Source: JBEKIK01 sp050013075 (lineage in GTDB: Bacteria; Planctomycetota; Planctomycetia; Pirellulales; Thermoguttaceae). Taken from it: a stretch of 64,000 nucleotides of DNA. How positions within the stretch are numbered: the stretch's first letter is position 1; each line of letters begins with the position of its first letter. The notes beneath the pieces are model-generated. The model was not told where the DNA came from and made no database searches. It saw nothing but the letters and a program-made list of their open reading frames with translations. The translations under genes and the position numbers were made by a program. Positions 35,106 through 44,327 of this stretch are shown piece by piece. The DNA lies in assembly GCA_050013075.1 (NCBI GenBank), contig JBEKFZ010000010.1, positions 1 to 64,000 on the forward strand, read 5' to 3'.

Positions 35106-36848
35106 ATGTCCAAGCGATGGCGCATCCACTCGCACGATCCCGATAGAATAACAACCTTGGGCCGCGCGGCCGGCATTCCGGCCGTGGTGGCGCAATTGCT
35201 TGTAAGCCGCGGAGTAACCGAACCGGCGGCGGTCCGGGAATTTCTCGATCCCAAACTGGCCGATCTAAGAGAGCCGCAACTTCTGCCCTATTGCATGGAA
35301 GCGGCCGAGCGAATCCATCAGGCCGTGCGCGCGGGAAAGCGGATCTGCATACACGGCGATTACGACGTCGACGGCATGACCGGCACGGCCTTGCTTTACT
35401 TGGTCTTGAAACTGCTCGGGGCCGATGTCGGCTATTACATCCCCCACCGACTGGACGAAGGCTATGGGCTCAGCGCCGAGACGATCCGCGCGAAAGCGGC
35501 TGAAAAAGTCGATCTGATCGTAACGGTCGATTGCGGCATCGGCAGCGTCGAGGAAGCGGCGCTCGCCGAACAACTCGGCGTCGATTTGATCATCACCGAC
35601 CATCACGAGCCTGGCGCACAACTGCCACGCGCCTCGGCCATCGTCCACCCCCGTCTGCCCGGCGGCGGATATCCATTCGGGGACTTAAGCGGATCGGGCG
35701 TGGCCTTCAAATTAGCCTGGGCCATCTGCCAGCAGTCGAGTGGGGCAAAAAAAGTCGGCGATGCAATGAAGGATTTCTTGCTTAAGGCCGTGGGCATGGC
35801 CGCCCTTGGAACGGTGGCCGACGCCGTGCCGCTGGTCGATGAAAATCGCGTGCTGGTCCGCCACGGACTGGTGAGTTTGTCGCGGCATCCGACGTTGGGG
35901 ATGGACACTCTAATGAAAGTCGCCGAGATCGACAAAAAGAAATCCTTGGATTGCGACGATTTGGCCTTTAGCCTGGCGCCTCGGCTGAACGCGGCCGGTC
36001 GATTGGGTCAGCCGCAGTTGGCCGTGGAGTTGCTCGTGACCGATCGGCCCGATCGCGCCCTGGAATTGGCGCAATACATAAATCAACTCAATGCCACCCG
36101 GCAAACACTGGAGCGGAGCATCCAACTTTCCGCCGCCAAGCAGGCCAAGGAACAATTCGATCTCGATTCGGAGCCGGCCCTGGTACTGGCCGAGCGGGGA
36201 TGGCATCCAGGCGTGATCGGGATCGTGGCCGGCCGATTGGCCGACAGATTTCATCGGCCGGTAGTGCTCATAGCGTGGGATCAGATGGGGATCAAGCCCG
36301 GGATCGGTTCCGCCCGCAGCATACCAGGTTTCAATCTTCATGCCGCTTTGGCGGCGTGCGATGAATTTCTGATCTCCCACGGCGGCCATGCGGCGGCGGC
36401 CGGCTTGAAGATCGAAGAAGGCAAACTGCCCGGCTTCCGCGCGGCGTTTTGCGAAGCGGCGGCCGCCGAACTAGGCGCTACGCCCCGCGAAGGCGAGTTG
36501 GCCATCGACGCCGAAGCCCCCTTAAGCGCGTTCACGCTCCAGGCGGTCGAGCAAATCGAGCGTTTGGCGCCCTTCGGCCAATCGAACGCCCGGCCCCTGC
36601 TGTGCACCACCGACGTCACCCTGGCCGAACCGCCGCGGACAATCGGCGCGGGCGGTAATCATCTATCGCTGAAACTCACGCAATACGGCATAACCTTTCG
36701 GGCCGTGGCCTTCGGCGGCGGCGATTGGATCGACGAGTTGGCGGTGCTTGACGGCCCGATCGACATCGCTTTCCGCCCGGTGATCAACACCTTCCGCGGC
36801 CGGCAAAACGTGGAACTGCACCTGGTCGATTGGCGGGCGAAGTTTTAA
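35106..36848 (+). CDS. recJ: single-stranded-DNA-specific exonuclease RecJ
   Basis: A 5'-3' exonuclease used in recombination and mismatch repair. The 580-aa protein has the DHH motifs IHGDYDVDGMTGTALLY (about 80-96), VTVDCGIGSVEEA, IITDHHEPGAQLPRA, and a C-terminal DHHA1 part with IPGFNLHAALAACDEFLISH and GGHAAAAGLKI. The NAAGRLGQP core is present. Length is close to Escherichia coli RecJ (577 aa). The start follows a degenerate repeat tract with no clear ribosome-binding site, so expression is probably modest. Confidence 0.96.
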   Translation: MSKRWRIHSHDPDRITTLGRAAGIPAVVAQLLVSRGVTEPAAVREFLDPKLADLREPQLLPYCMEAAERIHQAVRAGKRICIHGDYDVDGMTGTALLYLVLKLLGADVGYYIPHRLDEGYGLSAETIRAKAAEKVDLIVTVDCGIGSVEEAALAEQLGVDLIITDHHEPGAQLPRASAIVHPRLPGGGYPFGDLSGSGVAFKLAWAICQQSSGAKKVGDAMKDFLLKAVGMAALGTVADAVPLVDENRVLVRHGLVSLSRHPTLGMDTLMKVAEIDKKKSLDCDDLAFSLAPRLNAAGRLGQPQLAVELLVTDRPDRALELAQYINQLNATRQTLERSIQLSAAKQAKEQFDLDSEPALVLAERGWHPGVIGIVAGRLADRFHRPVVLIAWDQMGIKPGIGSARSIPGFNLHAALAACDEFLISHGGHAAAAGLKIEEGKLPGFRAAFCEAAAAELGATPREGELAIDAEAPLSAFTLQAVEQIERLAPFGQSNARPLLCTTDVTLAEPPRTIGAGGNHLSLKLTQYGITFRAVAFGGGDWIDELAVLDGPIDIAFRPVINTFRGRQNVELHLVDWRAKF

Positions 36849-36947
36849 GCTAGAGATTAGAGATTTCAGATTAGAGATTTGAGAATAATATTTAACCGCT
36901 TGCGATGCTGAATAATATCACCAACAACAAATCCAGTATGTAAAAAA

Positions 36948-37601
36948 ATGTCCGATGCCGACCTGCAAACCGCCAAAATCAACATGCTTCGCCGCCAGTT
37001 GAGCGGGCGTGGCATTGCGGATGATCGCGTGCTGGCGGCCATGGGCAAAGTTCCCCGCGAACGGTTCGTTCCGCCCGAGTCGCTCTTCGAGGCTTATGCC
37101 GACCGTGCATTGAGCATTGACTGCGGTCAAACCATAAGCCAGCCGTATATGGTTGCGCTGATGACCGAGGCGATGGAGCTTTCGGGAACGGAAAGGGTAT
37201 TGGAAATCGGCACCGGAAGCGGATATCAGACCGCGATTCTCGCCGAATTGGCCGCCGAGGTCGTCAGTATCGAACGTCATGCTTTACTATCGCAACAGGC
37301 CGCTAAAATACTGCAAGAATTGGGATATCGAAACGTGCGTTTATTTGTGGGCGACGGGTCGCTGGGCCGGCCGGATCAGGCGCCATACGATCGGATCATG
37401 GTCACTGCCATGGCCGCCCAATGCCCGAGGGCCTTGTTCGATCAACTTCGTGAAGGAGGACTCATTATTATTCCCATCGGCGGCCACGAACACCAGGTTC
37501 TTCATGCGATAAGGAAAGTATCGGGCGCAGCCAAGACGACTCTTTTGACGGGCTGTCGATTCGTTCCCCTGATCGGCGAACAAGGCTGGTCGGACGGATA
37601 A
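36948..37601 (+). CDS. pcm: protein-L-isoaspartate O-methyltransferase
   Basis: It repairs L-isoaspartyl residues in ageing proteins using S-adenosylmethionine. The 217-aa protein has the family motif YADRALSIDCGQTISQPYMV and the SAM site VLEIGTGSGYQTAILAELA (about 84-102). VRLFVGDGSLGRPDQAPYD and GGLIIIPIGG follow. The stop is immediately followed (next base) by the stop of the convergent glycoside hydrolase gene, leaving no room for a terminator between them. Confidence 0.95.
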   Translation: MSDADLQTAKINMLRRQLSGRGIADDRVLAAMGKVPRERFVPPESLFEAYADRALSIDCGQTISQPYMVALMTEAMELSGTERVLEIGTGSGYQTAILAELAAEVVSIERHALLSQQAAKILQELGYRNVRLFVGDGSLGRPDQAPYDRIMVTAMAAQCPRALFDQLREGGLIIIPIGGHEHQVLHAIRKVSGAAKTTLLTGCRFVPLIGEQGWSDG

Positions 37602-40600
37602 TTATGAGAATTTAAACCCGCGGAACTTACGTTGTAGTCCGATCAATAAGACTCCCGCGGCGGCAAATAGGCACAATATCCAGGTTGAAGGCTCCGGAAC
37701 CGATTGCATGGAGTCGGACGCTGAGTCGCCGGAGTTCAGGTTAATGGTTGAAGTGGCGCCGCCTATGGTCAGAGTTGTGACCGTTATGGAATCGGCCGTC
37801 AGTGATGCGGCGGATGAACCGTCGCCCACGATTAATGTGCCGCCGGTGATGTCGTTCATCGTGGCCAAGGGGGAATCGACCTGCAAGTAACCGCCGAGAA
37901 TAGACACGGAACCGATTGAAACTACGGCTCCACTGATAATCAGTTCCCCGTCGTTAACGATTGTCGTTCCCTTATAGGTGATGTTTCCGGAGAGCGTCAA
38001 TGTGCCGCTGCCCGTTTTAAGGAGGGCGATGCTGCCGACCGTGTTTTGGATGACTCCGTTGAACGTCGAATTAGCGTCATTTGCCCCCATTGTCAGAACA
38101 GGATTGCCGGCGACGGAGTTATCGACTGTGCCGTTTCCCGAAAGTCCGTTAATGGTTTGGTCGAAACCGCCCAAGTCGAGCTTGGCCCCGGAGGCGATCG
38201 AGACGTTGCCCTTTCCGGGGCCGTTGGGAAGAACGTTAACCGCGCCGCCTTTTAAAACGCCGTTGTTGATCCAGGTCGTGCCGCCATAAGTATTTGTGCC
38301 TGCAATCGTCAGCGTGCCGCCGCCATTCTTGATTATGCCGCCGGTTCCGGAGATGTTGCCGGAGAAGGTTGTGGACGTTCCGATGCCTCCGACAGTAAGC
38401 GTGCCTGAGCCCAACAGCACGGAAGTGCCCGCCACGCCCGCCAACGACCCGACGGTCTGATCAATGCCGCTGAGATCGAGCGTGGCGCCGCTGGCGGTAA
38501 TGCTCACAGCCGTGGTTGAAGGCAGCGAGCCCGTGCTGCCTAGATTCAAGGAATTAAGACTCGCGTCGGGACCGGCGTCGTGCAGGATTTCGAGAGCGTT
38601 TGAGCTGAGGGCGCCGTTCCATAAACGCACTTCGTTGTAACTGGTGTTTGCCGTGCTGTCCGCACTCCAGAAGGATCGCGCCAGGTTGTCTGCCGAATCC
38701 GTTAAATTGGCCAAAGTGTTATTGGTTATAAAGGTGCCTTGGGCTGTACCCAAGCTGGCGTTGCCCGATGGTGCTGAATACCAAGTGACTAACGTCTGAC
38801 TGCCCACGGGAGTCAATACCATCGCGATATGATATTCGGTGTTCAGAGTGTATGGCTGGTTGGTGTCATCCGCTGTGTTCTTAGTTGAACCGTCCACCCA
38901 TTCCACCCGGTCCTGGGTGGATGTAGTGCCCCTAGTCCAAGTCATGATAAGGCTTTCTGTGGTGCCTGAACCGAAGTCGAAAATGCGGCCCCAGTTCTGC
39001 ACGGTGTTCTGCGTAGCCCAGAGTTCGATAGTGACCGGCGAGTTGGTGTTGGGCAGTAAATTCGAGCCAAGTTGGATGTAATCTGACGATGCCCTATCGC
39101 CGCCGGCAACTGTGGCTTGGGTGGCCGACAGTGTGACATTATTCGCACCTACCTCCACAATCGTAGCGGTGCTGCCGCCGATGGAATCGACCAGGGAGTT
39201 GTTGAAGCTCCAGCGATGAGTGGCGCTTGGAGCAGCAACCGTGTTTAGTTTTAGAGTGCCTTGGGAAATGGTGGTCGTGCCGCCATAGGTGTTTGGGGCC
39301 GTCAGCGTCCATGTGCCGGCGCCTTGCTTGTAGACGTTGATGGTTCCGCTAGAGTTGCCGGCATTGTCGGAGATGACACCGTTTACGACACCGTTTCCCG
39401 CGCCCTGCAGGTAGAAATTGCGGGCGCTGGTGGCGTTAGTGGTGATAGGCCCATTCAGCGTAAGCTGTCCGGCATCGGATTGCACACGCGCCTGATTGCC
39501 GCCGGCAGCGATCGTCATCGGGCCGTCCAGAGTGTTGTTGCCGCTGACATTGCGAATGCCGTCGGAGCCGGCGGGGTCGTTGCGCTGTGCGAACGTGATT
39601 GAGTAGGGGACAAAGGTGCCGCCCGTGAGCTCAAGCCGCGCGGTGGATCCAGTGGCGTCGCCGGTGCTGGATATGAGGATGGAGCCTTGCCCGGATGACG
39701 CTCCCACGCCAAGCCGCAGGACGCCTTGCGCCACTTCGAGCACGCCGTTGTTGGTAACAGTTCCTGAAGTAAGGCTGATGGTGTTGGTGCCACTTTTTTT
39801 GAGCGTTGCGCCGGCTTGGATTTTTGTCCAGGTGGAGGGGCTCCAGTCAATTGTTCCGGAGATGACGCTGGTATTTGTGGTGACATTCGGATCGTAGAGG
39901 GCTTCGAGATATTTCACCGTCCCAGCCGAGCCGGTCATCGTGAGTTGACCGCCATTGAGATAAGCGATGTGTTCGCCGAGATTGGTTCCGCCGATATCAG
40001 AGGTCGAGCCGCTCTGCACTGCGCCAATGTAATCGTACCCCATTACCGTTGGTTCGTAGCTGTCATGGTCGTACAGGTGCGCGTCGCTGAGCCACTCGTA
40101 CCAGGCATATCCTGCGACGTAGCTCGTCGATTCCATCCAGGGAATGACGATATTAAGGAACTGCCGGTTCGCTTCACTGATCTCGGCGTCGGTGTAGCTT
40201 CCGCCCCAATCGTGGATGGCGAACTCGGTAATGAAAACCGGCTTGTTCCAGAGGTTGTGATACCAGTTGACGCTGCCCTCGAAGTTGGCGGCTGCTTGTG
40301 ACGGGTTGCTTGGAGTGCTCCAACCATACCAGTGGAACGCCACCGCATCGACTTTCAGACCTGCAGCGACGGCCTGAGTATGGAAGTCGGTCATCCACGC
40401 CTTGCCCGCCGTTGTGTCGGACACCGCCGGGGTGACAAGCATGGTCGATGTGCCGGTGAAACTATTGGAGATTTGCGTCCACGATGTGATCGCGGCCGCC
40501 ACCGACATGTTTGCCTGGTCCGAGCGTTCCGGTTCGTTGTAGCCCAGCACATATACTGGATTGCGCGCCTTGACGTTATCGATGGTGGCCTGGCTCGGCG

Positions 40601-40826
40601 CGTTCCAGAACATCGGATAGTTATTGGCGTCGAACGTGCCCGGACTCCCGACACCGGTTCCCCAGGTGTAATACCAACCTGCCCCGGTTGCCTGCAGATC
40701 GTTGTAGTTTGCACCCGTGTCCGCAAAGCCGCGCTTTGCCGAGAGGATCGCCCCGTGTACAAAAGTTGGAAATAGCGCGACGATCGCCACCGCGATGGCA
40801 AGTCGAGTTGAGCCGTGCGTGCTCAT
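37602..40826 (-). CDS. secreted PEP-CTERM glycoside hydrolase with LamG and autotransporter-type repeats
   Basis: A 1074-aa multidomain surface or secreted protein. A signal peptide (LAIAVAIVALFPTFVHGA) leads to a glycosyl-hydrolase catalytic core (about 25-290) with the likely acids in VLGYNEPERS and VFITEFAIHDW. At least three autotransporter-associated beta-strand repeats follow (TLTAPNTYGGTTTISQGTL, TLTIAGTNTYGGTTWINNG, TLSGNITYKGTTIVND). A LamG-like segment HRWSFNNSLVDSIGG lies between the first two. The C-terminus VPEPSTWILCLFAAAGVLLI is a PEP-CTERM sorting signal with an Arg/Lys tail. An exosortase must exist elsewhere in the genome. The start is set at 40826, with GAGGAG upstream. Confidence 0.85.
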   Translation of the reverse strand: MSTHGSTRLAIAVAIVALFPTFVHGAILSAKRGFADTGANYNDLQATGAGWYYTWGTGVGSPGTFDANNYPMFWNAPSQATIDNVKARNPVYVLGYNEPERSDQANMSVAAAITSWTQISNSFTGTSTMLVTPAVSDTTAGKAWMTDFHTQAVAAGLKVDAVAFHWYGWSTPSNPSQAAANFEGSVNWYHNLWNKPVFITEFAIHDWGGSYTDAEISEANRQFLNIVIPWMESTSYVAGYAWYEWLSDAHLYDHDSYEPTVMGYDYIGAVQSGSTSDIGGTNLGEHIAYLNGGQLTMTGSAGTVKYLEALYDPNVTTNTSVISGTIDWSPSTWTKIQAGATLKKSGTNTISLTSGTVTNNGVLEVAQGVLRLGVGASSGQGSILISSTGDATGSTARLELTGGTFVPYSITFAQRNDPAGSDGIRNVSGNNTLDGPMTIAAGGNQARVQSDAGQLTLNGPITTNATSARNFYLQGAGNGVVNGVISDNAGNSSGTINVYKQGAGTWTLTAPNTYGGTTTISQGTLKLNTVAAPSATHRWSFNNSLVDSIGGSTATIVEVGANNVTLSATQATVAGGDRASSDYIQLGSNLLPNTNSPVTIELWATQNTVQNWGRIFDFGSGTTESLIMTWTRGTTSTQDRVEWVDGSTKNTADDTNQPYTLNTEYHIAMVLTPVGSQTLVTWYSAPSGNASLGTAQGTFITNNTLANLTDSADNLARSFWSADSTANTSYNEVRLWNGALSSNALEILHDAGPDASLNSLNLGSTGSLPSTTAVSITASGATLDLSGIDQTVGSLAGVAGTSVLLGSGTLTVGGIGTSTTFSGNISGTGGIIKNGGGTLTIAGTNTYGGTTWINNGVLKGGAVNVLPNGPGKGNVSIASGAKLDLGGFDQTINGLSGNGTVDNSVAGNPVLTMGANDANSTFNGVIQNTVGSIALLKTGSGTLTLSGNITYKGTTIVNDGELIISGAVVSIGSVSILGGYLQVDSPLATMNDITGGTLIVGDGSSAASLTADSITVTTLTIGGATSTINLNSGDSASDSMQSVPEPSTWILCLFAAAGVLLIGLQRKFRGFKFS

Positions 40827-41310
40827 CGAATCTCCTCGCAAAGTGATCTGAAATTTCCCATATGCAGTGAACCTGGGACCGGCCCAGGTTCGTTTAGTTA
40901 TCCATCTTAGCGCCGATCTTGATAATCTTTTCTCGCAGGGTCGTCAAAGTCCAGTGGCTGACACTATTGGGAACCGCCAACCGCCGCAGGATGCAAAGAT
41001 ACGTTGCGGATTTACCATTGTTAAATAGTTTTCACCAGTTTAAGCGATCATGCCCGGTCTCCGAAAAACGGAATCGCATCTATGACATGTATTAGCGATC
41101 GATTTGTTCGCCTCGTATTATTATACCCAATAATGATTTTCTTTTGCAAAAAACAAGACCCGGTCCAGGCCATTGAGAAAACCATAAAAGAATGATACCT
41201 GTTCCGGAACACTCCAAATGGCACGTCTTGTACTAATATTCAAGGAAAGCACCCTTGAATATGACAAAAATCGTCGTTTTTGTCAATCTTTTGGTTCAAA
41301 ATAGGGGGTA
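40827..41310. other. intergenic region with tandem hairpins
   Basis: No gene was seen. The stretch upstream of the PEP-CTERM gene should carry its promoter. 41236-41284 holds two adjacent hairpins (see the separate entry). 41100-41235 is AT-rich. Confidence 0.5.
41236..41284 (-). terminator. two back-to-back hairpins
   Basis: ATATTCAAGG (41236-41245) pairs with CCTTGAATAT (41253-41262). Directly after it, GACAAAAA (41263-41270) pairs with TTTTTGTC (41277-41284). Both stems are perfect. They lie downstream of the truncated GH16 gene and the 36-codon frame, and probably end that transcript. Confidence 0.5.
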
Positions 41311-41421
41311 TTACGCGGTCCGCCGATGCCGATTCTGCAAATCGGCCTGGAGTTTTTTTATTTTTTCCTCGTCGGCCTGTTGGCGCAGATGTTCGAGAAC
41401 CTGGCTGCGACGCCGATTCAT
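41311..41421 (-). CDS. 36-codon frame after the truncated GH16 gene, possible gene remnant
   Basis: MNRRRSQVLEHLRQQADEEK, then IKKLQADLQNRHRRTA. Its ATG overlaps the GH16 stop (TGATG). The peptide is a charged amphipathic helix with no recognised family. It may be the 3' end of another gene joined to the GH16 break rather than a functional small protein. Confidence 0.3.
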   Translation of the reverse strand: MNRRRSQVLEHLRQQADEEKIKKLQADLQNRHRRTA

Positions 41422-42185
41422 CAGCCGCCCAGGCCGGGCATCCCCGGCCAAGAACCCCAACCGTTGGTAAGAAGTATATACGCGTCCACCAGATCGGCGA
41501 TTTCGGTTGCGTTGGTAAACGTCCTCATCACTGTACCGTCGAAATAATATTTGAGTGCCGTGGCAGACCATTCAAAGCCGAAAGTATGGAAATCGGTCGT
41601 TATATCGCCGACGCCGCCCGGATTTACCCAACCACCGCTGGATGCATGATCGCCGCTGGAATTTGTGTAGTGGTAGGCTATGTTGTATTTATTATAGTTC
41701 ATACCACTGGTAAAGATGGGGTACTCCATGATGTCGGCCTCGGGCGGCCAGCCGTTGTACAATCCCCAAAACGCCGGAAAAGAGCCAAGCCGCGAGGGCA
41801 GTTTGATTCGCGCTTCGGCGTATCCATAGGTGTAGTTTAAAAAATTGTAGCCGGTTGAAATTGTGCCCGAAGTAAATGCCTTGCCATCCGGGGCGGTCTC
41901 CCGTTTTGCCGTTTCGGTCAAGACTCCGTTGGCGACGCTGAGATTTCGCGGCAACATATAGGCGCTATTACCAGCATCATGTGTCTGCCCCCAGGGGTAC
42001 TCCGTGATCCATTTTTGCGTATCCACGCTGGAGCCGCCGAACTCGTCGGCATAGAGCAATCCCCAATTGGTGCCCGACGGCGGCGCGGCCCTGACGGATT
42101 GGACGAAAACCACGGTCAACGCCAAAACACAACACCATACAAGAATTCGTTCTGCGCTTTTTTTAACTGGCGTTATATTATTCAT
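41421..42185 (-). CDS. secreted GH16-family glucanase, probably C-terminally truncated
   Basis: The 254-aa protein has a signal peptide (ILVWCCVLALTVVFVQSVRA) and a GH16 jelly-roll. The catalytic motif is EADIMEYPI (ExDxxE, nucleophile and acid/base). YGYAEARIKLPSRLGSFPAF and FHTFGFEWSATALKYYFDG complete the substrate cleft. The family normally continues past the GxWPG segment with further strands ending in a D-Y-V-R-V-Y type motif. Here the frame stops at SWPGMPGLGG. None of the three frames downstream restores that ending, so the last strand is lost and activity is doubtful. Confidence 0.8.
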   Translation of the reverse strand: MNNITPVKKSAERILVWCCVLALTVVFVQSVRAAPPSGTNWGLLYADEFGGSSVDTQKWITEYPWGQTHDAGNSAYMLPRNLSVANGVLTETAKRETAPDGKAFTSGTISTGYNFLNYTYGYAEARIKLPSRLGSFPAFWGLYNGWPPEADIMEYPIFTSGMNYNKYNIAYHYTNSSGDHASSGGWVNPGGVGDITTDFHTFGFEWSATALKYYFDGTVMRTFTNATEIADLVDAYILLTNGWGSWPGMPGLGG

Positions 42186-42637
42186 TCTCAGGCAAACTAG
42201 AATATCTTGTTGCAGTACTGGTCCACTAAAGCTTTTATAACCTTCCTCATTATAACAAATAATCGCATTTTGTTACACTAAATTGCGTTTTTTTGTGGAA
42301 AGCCGATTTATTTGCCGGCCGAAATACAGCGATGCTTTTCAATGCAAAGCGGCAATTCGCCGATTGGCAACTGGTGCGGTTAAGATTCTTGGTTTAAGAC
42401 TTCTGCGCATTTTTCGCGCATACTTTTTTTATTGCAAATTGAAAAATGCAGATTTCAAGTTACAAATCGAAAAAGGCTATTGAGTCTGAGAGAATAAATG
42501 TCTCGTTTTCTCATCAGTTTCCGGGCCGTGCCGGGTGCGGAAACGCCGGGGCGACACGCCCCGGCTCTGATTTTTTCCAGGACATTATTTTTACATGAAA
42601 CTCAATAAAAACTCCAATCAGATATTGGAATAGGCTT
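42186..42637. other. intergenic region with a GCCGGGGCG hairpin repeat
   Basis: No gene. 42521-42570 is copy 3 of the repeat at 12941 (CCGGGCCGTGCCGGGTGCGG and CGACACGCCCCGGCTCTGA). 42420-42480 contains AT-rich text of the kind found in degenerate tracts (GCAAATTGAAAAATGCAGAT). Confidence 0.6.
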
Positions 42638-44275
42638 TTATCCGCTGATCGCCTTTAAGGCCTCCGCCGACATTTTGCGGACCGTTTCATCGCCGTCTTT
42701 CGAGGCATTCCGCAAGGCCGGCGCGGCCGATTTTGCCAGCGGGCCGAATTTTTTCAACGCCTCGGCCGCTCCGCGGCGGAACTTCGCGTCCGGATTGGCC
42801 AGTGCGCGGATCAAAATCGGCACGACTTTTTCGGCCGTCTTGCCGTCTTGCGGCTGAATGTTCGCCAGCGCCCAGGCGCTGAGCATGGCAAGCGTTTCGT
42901 CGTTGTTGTCCAAGTTCTTGGCAATGGCCGCCGCGGCTTCCTTCGCATCCGGACCGATGCTTCCCAGCGCGTATGTACCGGCGCAACAGATCGATCCTTC
43001 ATTCCGCTGCAATGTTTTTACCAATGCCGGTACGGCGGCTTTGGCTTGCGGTCCGATTTTTGCCAAAGTAATTAATGTCTCATGTTGGACGTCGGGATTT
43101 TTGTCATCGATTAGTTTGGCCAGCGCTTCGACCGCCGGTTTTGCCGCCGGCCCATACTGGCCTAACATATAAACCACGTATGGCCGAATGTTTTCATGTT
43201 TCAATGCCTCGATCAACTTCGGCACGGCCGCCGGTCCCAAGGCGGCCAAAGCATCCAACGCCCCGCGGATGACTTTCTCGTCCGCGTTTGCAAAGGCTTT
43301 TTCCATTATCGGCAAAGCAATCTCCGGACCGGGTCGAAGCTCGGCCAGGGCCTTGGCCGATGCCTTTCGGATCGCCGGATCATCGGACTTCAAACCTTCG
43401 AACAACCGTTGCGTGGCATCGCTTACGAGTTGCTTGTTTTCCGGGTGCAATCGAGCCAGTGTCCAAATGCTCACCGCGCCGAGAATCTTGTCCGAAGAGT
43501 TCATGTACCCGCGAATTATTTTCTCGCCGTCGCCCGTCGCAGCGCCGATCCGGCCTATGGCATAGACGGCCGGCGTTCGGTCGAGTTCATCGTCCAATGC
43601 TTTGACAAGTTGCCCAACGGCCGGCGCCGCCGGTTTGCCGATCTCGGCCAGCGTAAGTATTGCTTCCCGGCGGACCTGGGGCCGTTTATCGCCTAGCAGC
43701 ACAATCAGTGCCGGCACCGCATCTTGGGCCTCGGGACCGATCTGATTCAATACCAAGCAAACCCAATAAGCCGCTTTTTCGTCCTTCAAAGCCTGGATCA
43801 AAAACGGCACGGCTTCCTTGCCTGAGGCGACCAGGGCTCGCATGGCCCGGACTCTTACCGCCGGGTCTTTGTCTTCCATCACTTTCACTAACAAGGGAAC
43901 GCCCACTTGCGGATCAGGATGTATCTTCCGCAGGGCTCCGACGACCGTCCTCCGCACCGTTTCATCCGTGTCGGAGATAAGCAATGCCAATTCGTGCACG
44001 GCCGGCCTGGCCTTCGCGCCGATTTCGCCCAGCGATTTGGCCGCATGGGCGCGCACGACCGGCGAACGATCTTTGAGCAAGGCCGTTAGCGCGGGCACGG
44101 CGTCGGCTGCCTGTTCGCCTTTTTGGCCCAAGCTATCGATAGCCGCCAAACGCGCCGATTCATCGCCGGATTTCAAGCCCGCGATAAGATCGGCCGTCGA
44201 TGGTTCCGCGGCCTGGGTAATGACCGCCGCCAGGCATAACGCACATATTCCCCCGATAAAAAACCCGATTCGCAT
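42638..44275 (-). CDS. secreted HEAT-repeat protein
   Basis: The 545-aa protein has a signal peptide (MRIGFFIGGICALCLAAVIT) and about 13-14 HEAT/PBS-like units of 35-40 residues. Examples are AVPALTALLKDRSPVVRAHA, VPLLVKVMEDKDPAVRVRAM and AVPALVKTLQRNEG. Such solenoids are scaffolds and no catalytic site is visible. Repeats are rich in K, A and P turns (PAAKPAVEALAKLIDDKNP). The ribosome-binding site is GGAG. It is followed on the opposite side by a paralog-type secreted protein at 44328, which ends its upstream flank. Confidence 0.88.
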   Translation of the reverse strand: MRIGFFIGGICALCLAAVITQAAEPSTADLIAGLKSGDESARLAAIDSLGQKGEQAADAVPALTALLKDRSPVVRAHAAKSLGEIGAKARPAVHELALLISDTDETVRRTVVGALRKIHPDPQVGVPLLVKVMEDKDPAVRVRAMRALVASGKEAVPFLIQALKDEKAAYWVCLVLNQIGPEAQDAVPALIVLLGDKRPQVRREAILTLAEIGKPAAPAVGQLVKALDDELDRTPAVYAIGRIGAATGDGEKIIRGYMNSSDKILGAVSIWTLARLHPENKQLVSDATQRLFEGLKSDDPAIRKASAKALAELRPGPEIALPIMEKAFANADEKVIRGALDALAALGPAAVPKLIEALKHENIRPYVVYMLGQYGPAAKPAVEALAKLIDDKNPDVQHETLITLAKIGPQAKAAVPALVKTLQRNEGSICCAGTYALGSIGPDAKEAAAAIAKNLDNNDETLAMLSAWALANIQPQDGKTAEKVVPILIRALANPDAKFRRGAAEALKKFGPLAKSAAPALRNASKDGDETVRKMSAEALKAISG

Positions 44276-44327
44276 GGTTTTCTCCGTTCAAAATGATCAA
44301 CTATTTTTGATTTGTTAGAGTGTATTC

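Noticed and set aside
41280..41840. 186-codon frame antisense to GH16
   Set aside because: It overlaps the GH16 catalytic region on the opposite strand and has no family features.
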